Below, piece by piece: positions 6,996 through 9,064 of a stretch of DNA of 9,064 bases. The notes below the pieces were generated by a model. That model did no database searches, was not told the DNA's origin, and saw only the letters and a program-made list of their open reading frames with translations. Both the position numbers and the translations under genes were made by a program. The stretch comes from Candidatus Omnitrophota bacterium (GTDB lineage Bacteria; Omnitrophota; Gorgyraeia; 2-01-FULL-45-10). How positions within the stretch are numbered: position 1 is the first letter of the stretch; every line of letters starts with the position of its first letter. The stretch is taken from NCBI GenBank assembly GCA_026387135.1, contig JAPLMH010000088.1, positions 1-9,064 on the forward strand, in the 5' to 3' direction.

Positions 6996-7415
6996 ATGAA
7001 GACAACTTTTCTATCCAGACGGTCCGCTACTTTGGTCGAATTGATCGTGACCATAGTCCTTATAAGCATCATAGTCATTACGACCTTTGGCGCTTACTCA
7101 TATGTAAATACGTTTTTAATGAAGGCCGATAATTACGCCTCCGCAACAGAATTCTTATGCCAAACGCTGGAAGGCCTATATAATTCCACATACGCCAGCC
7201 TGGCTAGTAACGCCACCAATTTGCTACCTGAAGAAAGTAATCTCAGGAGCAGATACGCCGGCACAATGTCTTATACGGTCAGCGCTGAAACCAGATGGGA
7301 TACCACTTGGGCTGATACCGCTACTAACGGTTATAGATATATAACAGCCACCATATCCTGGAATGACGGGGCTTTGAGAACCTTAACTTTATCCATGAGA
7401 AGGACAAGGTCATGA
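6996..7415 (+). CDS. Type IV pilin-like minor prepilin (PilV/GspI-like)
   Basis: A 139-residue small prepilin. Residues 1-10 form a basic leader (MKTTFLSRRS) and 11-36 a hydrophobic helix ATLVELIVTIVLISIIVITTFGAYSY with the conserved Glu at mature position 5 (Glu15). The residue before the cleavage point is Ser10, not the usual Gly. Prepilin peptidase would cut after it on the cytoplasmic face, leaving the helix for packing in the pilus core. The C-terminal part has a beta pattern YRYITATISWND...LRTLTLSMRR, like the PilV or GspI minor pilins. The gene overlaps the next by ATGA at 7412-7415, so they are translated together. A Shine-Dalgarno sequence is weak. The product likely sits in a pilus-tip or pseudopilus initiation complex. 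Family level is clear; the exact subfamily is inferred. Confidence 0.82.
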   Translation: MKTTFLSRRSATLVELIVTIVLISIIVITTFGAYSYVNTFLMKADNYASATEFLCQTLEGLYNSTYASLASNATNLLPEESNLRSRYAGTMSYTVSAETRWDTTWADTATNGYRYITATISWNDGALRTLTLSMRRTRS

Positions 7416-9064
7416 ATAAAATAGGCAGCTCAAAAAAAGGCTATGTGCTCCTATATGTGATACTGACTATTATATTGGCAACGTTATTGGCGAGCGCGCT
7501 TTATACTTCGGTATTCTTAATCAATAGATTATTCATGCAGCAGCAGAATATCAAGCTTGCTAATTATGTGGCTGTTTCAGGAGCGGAGTACGCTTTTTAC
7601 ATTATTAAATCGGGCCATTATCCCGTTCCCGCCGCCGCCGGTAATTGGGTTAAAACCACTTGGCCCTGCAATGGAGTTAATGACCCAACAGGCGGAAACC
7701 CTCCAGGAGTAAACGAGACGGTTAATAAAATGTCTAACTTAGACATCCTGGAGAAGCTCATGAAAACCATAAAAGGGTTGACGCTTACGGAGCTTATACT
7801 CACGCTGGTCCTGTCGGCAGTGTTACTCTTTGGCGCAATTCAGCTCATCGTCTCGCATACCAAATTCACCACTACACTCCAGACCGGCATATCACTCTCA
7901 CAGGAAGCAGTTGTTGTAGTAGAGCATATAGTCGCGAATGTGCGCAACTCCCAATACGTAACGATAGGTGCGAATAGCTTAAATCTGTATAACGTGAGTA
8001 CCACGGTTCCAATAGGCACCTATACATGGTCAGGCTCAGATCTTAACTATACGCCTCAGGGCCAGGCCGCCAGCCTGGTATCGAATAAAATCGATCAAGA
8101 CAATCCGCCATTATTCTCCGATCCATTTACCCCGTCAAACACGCAGACTAAGGTATTGCATATGGCGGTAAATACGAAGGACTCCAGATTTCCGAATATA
8201 GGCCCAAAATCCAGTACGACCACCGTATATTGCAGGATACCGGGCCCTCCCGTACGGCTTTGGGGTCTGAATCTCGCAGGGACAATGGGGGTGAAAGGCT
8301 ATTTTAGCAATATCCAGGATGCTATTAATTCTACTGACTGCGCTGATGGCGATACCGTGCAGATCGGCTTTAATGGCAGGGCGCCTTACAAAGAAAACGT
8401 GACAAATCTTGTCGGAAGTACTTATAAAAACATAAGTCTTCAGGGTAGCTTTGATGATTATGGGCAGCAACATCTTCGTGACCCGGCCTTTGAGACTATA
8501 ATACAAGGCGTTCAGACATATCTCGGCCAGCCTAGCGCGCCAACCGTTACTTTTGAGATACAAACGCCTCTTGTGCAGTCTGTATCTATAAGGGGATTCA
8601 CAATAATAAATGGAGAGGATGGTATAAGGGTCTGGACCGATAGCGCAGATATGAGCGGCCATGTTCTGGATGTGTGTGATAATATAGTAAAACAAAACGG
8701 GCGGACTGACTCATTTTGCGCTGGGATAGACAGTGCGAGCGGCCATATCGTTATAAGAAATAACACCGTAACGGCAAACCAGGGGGTGGGTATTACCTCT
8801 GCTGATGGTAATATAGTTGCCAATAATAGCGTAACCAGCAATCTTGGCAGCAATGATGGAGGGGGCATCAACGTGGGTACCTCCGGAATAGCGGGGCTAT
8901 CAGGATGTGTTGTCAGTAATAACACAATACAATATAACCAGGCTTTACATGGTGGCGGGGTGTTTGCGCATGCTGGCGGCGGTGTTCTGACCATAACTAA
9001 CAACAACATAAGCTACAATACGGCAAGCTCGGGTCTGCCATTGGTTACGGGCGGCGGAGGTATT
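7412..9064 (+). CDS. Prepilin / beta-helix surface protein: PilX-like segment run on into PilW-like prepilin and parallel beta-helix (partial, runs off the window)
   Basis: The frame is open for 551 codons with no stop before the window edge. Three modules follow. (a) Residues 1-116: leader MNKIGSSKKG, then a helix YVLLYVILTIILATLLASAL without Glu at position 5, as in GspK and PilX, and a motif YVAVSGAEYAFY (52-63) typical of PilX-like proteins. (b) Residues 117-278: a second complete prepilin signal, MKTIKG (117-122) with cleavage before LTLTELIL and Glu127 at mature position 5, followed by a PilW/GspJ-like body. (c) Residues about 295-551: a right-handed parallel beta-helix, opening with NIQDAIN...GDTVQI and containing NN(T/S)(V/I) turns at 450, 471, 503 and 530. 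The 7412 start overlaps the upstream stop as ATGA. Because a strong ribosome binding site and ATG lie in frame at 7760, the true layout may be two proteins: 7412 to about 7759 lacking its own stop, and 7760 onward. The first helix would leave the second leader outside the membrane, where prepilin peptidase could not cut it, so separate initiation at 7760 is more plausible functionally. Role inferred: minor pilin or pseudopilin presenting a surface beta-helix. Confidence 0.78.
   Translation, partial: MNKIGSSKKGYVLLYVILTIILATLLASALYTSVFLINRLFMQQQNIKLANYVAVSGAEYAFYIIKSGHYPVPAAAGNWVKTTWPCNGVNDPTGGNPPGVNETVNKMSNLDILEKLMKTIKGLTLTELILTLVLSAVLLFGAIQLIVSHTKFTTTLQTGISLSQEAVVVVEHIVANVRNSQYVTIGANSLNLYNVSTTVPIGTYTWSGSDLNYTPQGQAASLVSNKIDQDNPPLFSDPFTPSNTQTKVLHMAVNTKDSRFPNIGPKSSTTTVYCRIPGPPVRLWGLNLAGTMGVKGYFSNIQDAINSTDCADGDTVQIGFNGRAPYKENVTNLVGSTYKNISLQGSFDDYGQQHLRDPAFETIIQGVQTYLGQPSAPTVTFEIQTPLVQSVSIRGFTIINGEDGIRVWTDSADMSGHVLDVCDNIVKQNGRTDSFCAGIDSASGHIVIRNNTVTANQGVGITSADGNIVANNSVTSNLGSNDGGGINVGTSGIAGLSGCVVSNNTIQYNQALHGGGVFAHAGGGVLTITNNNISYNTASSGLPLVTGGGGI
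7730..7746. repeat. Perfect inverted repeat (8-base arms, 1-base centre) before the internal prepilin start
   Basis: ATGTCTAA-C-TTAGACAT is a perfect palindrome with an odd centre, 13 bases before the ATG at 7760. As DNA it looks like a dimer-binding site. As RNA it could fold as a 7-base-pair stem with a 3-base ACT loop just ahead of the ribosome binding site. It lies in the stretch where the PilX-like module would normally have ended. No function is shown. Confidence 0.55.
7750..7762 (+). promoter_or_regulatory. Internal ribosome binding site and ATG for the second prepilin
   Basis: GGAG at 7750-7753 lies six bases before the ATG at 7760-7762, which opens MKTIKGLTLTELIL, a canonical prepilin leader with Gly at -1 and Glu at +5. 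Spacing and sequence are better than at either upstream pilin start. It marks 7760 as a likely true initiation site within the longer open frame, giving a protein of at least 435 residues. Confidence 0.7.
8294..9064 (+). other. Right-handed parallel beta-helix domain (partial)
   Basis: This stretch encodes residues about 295-551 of the long frame. It begins with the entry motif YFSNIQDAIN (298-306), then ADGDTVQIGFNG (311-322) and YKENVTN, the pattern that caps many pectate-lyase-like beta-helices. Coil turns repeat as NNTV (450-453), NNSV (471-474), NNTI (503-506) and NNNI (530-533), spaced 21, 32 and 27 residues, with Gly-rich loops such as DGGGINV and HGGGVFA. These are the coil lengths expected of the fold. 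Such folds bind or cleave polysaccharide, or act as adhesins. No catalytic site can be assigned, and the domain continues past the window. Confidence 0.75.

Noticed and set aside
8135..8695. Long open frame on the - strand opposite the beta-helix region
   Set aside because: No family resemblance and no good start context; it lies wholly within the + strand frame, whose codons give clear prepilin and beta-helix motifs.
1..9064. CRISPR arrays, tRNA/rRNA genes, insertion sequences, attachment sites
   Set aside because: No regularly spaced direct repeats, no cloverleaf or rRNA-like stretch, and no transposase or integrase motifs were seen. Gaps between genes are at most about 63 bases, so there is little room for them.

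Overview
The window reads as a bacterial chromosome segment with every recognisable gene on the + strand. The ATA- and AGG/AGA-rich codon use, an electron-transfer flavoprotein alpha subunit with a ferredoxin domain, and a cluster of minor prepilins ending in a giant beta-helix protein suggest an uncultivated anaerobe. Candidatus Omnitrophota or a related lineage is my best guess. That is an inference from style and gene content, because no rRNA or other taxonomic marker is present.

Layout. (1) Bases 1-1402 hold the last 29 codons of rsmE (16S rRNA m3U methyltransferase), overlapped by a complete mtaB (tRNA t6A methylthiotransferase). This RNA-modification pair is often adjacent in bacteria. 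(2) A good sigma70-type promoter (TTGACA, 16-bp spacer, TAGAAT) lies across the mtaB stop and opens a tightly packed run from 1453 to 6932: fabG, acpP, fabF, an acyl-CoA dehydrogenase, etfB and etfA. Gaps are 2 to 39 bases and I see no terminator between them, so they are probably one transcript. (3) After a 63-base gap with an extended -10 promoter candidate comes a type IV pilin / type II secretion pseudopilin cluster. It has a PilV/GspI-like prepilin, then one uninterrupted reading frame from 7412 to the window edge. That frame holds a PilX/GspK-like segment, a second full prepilin signal with its own ribosome binding site at 7760, and a right-handed parallel beta-helix cut off by the window end.

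How the genes work together. FabG, ACP and FabF form the core of the fatty-acid elongation cycle (ketoreduction, carrier, condensation). The next three genes form a Bcd/EtfAB or CarCDE-like unit, in which a flavin acyl-CoA dehydrogenase exchanges electrons with an Etf. The EtfA carries two [4Fe-4S] cluster motifs, so it may pass electrons to or from ferredoxin (possible flavin-based electron bifurcation). Having both sets in one operon raises the possibility that this dehydrogenase does an enoyl-reduction step for acyl-chain building or remodelling. That is a hypothesis. The pilin cluster is a separate unit, likely making the tip or initiation complex of a pilus or pseudopilus that displays a beta-helix domain at the cell surface.

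The most notable points are the stop-less junction between two prepilin modules, the pilin/beta-helix chimera, a perfect 8-1-8 palindrome just before the internal start, and the coupling of fatty-acid synthesis genes to a ferredoxin-type Etf system.
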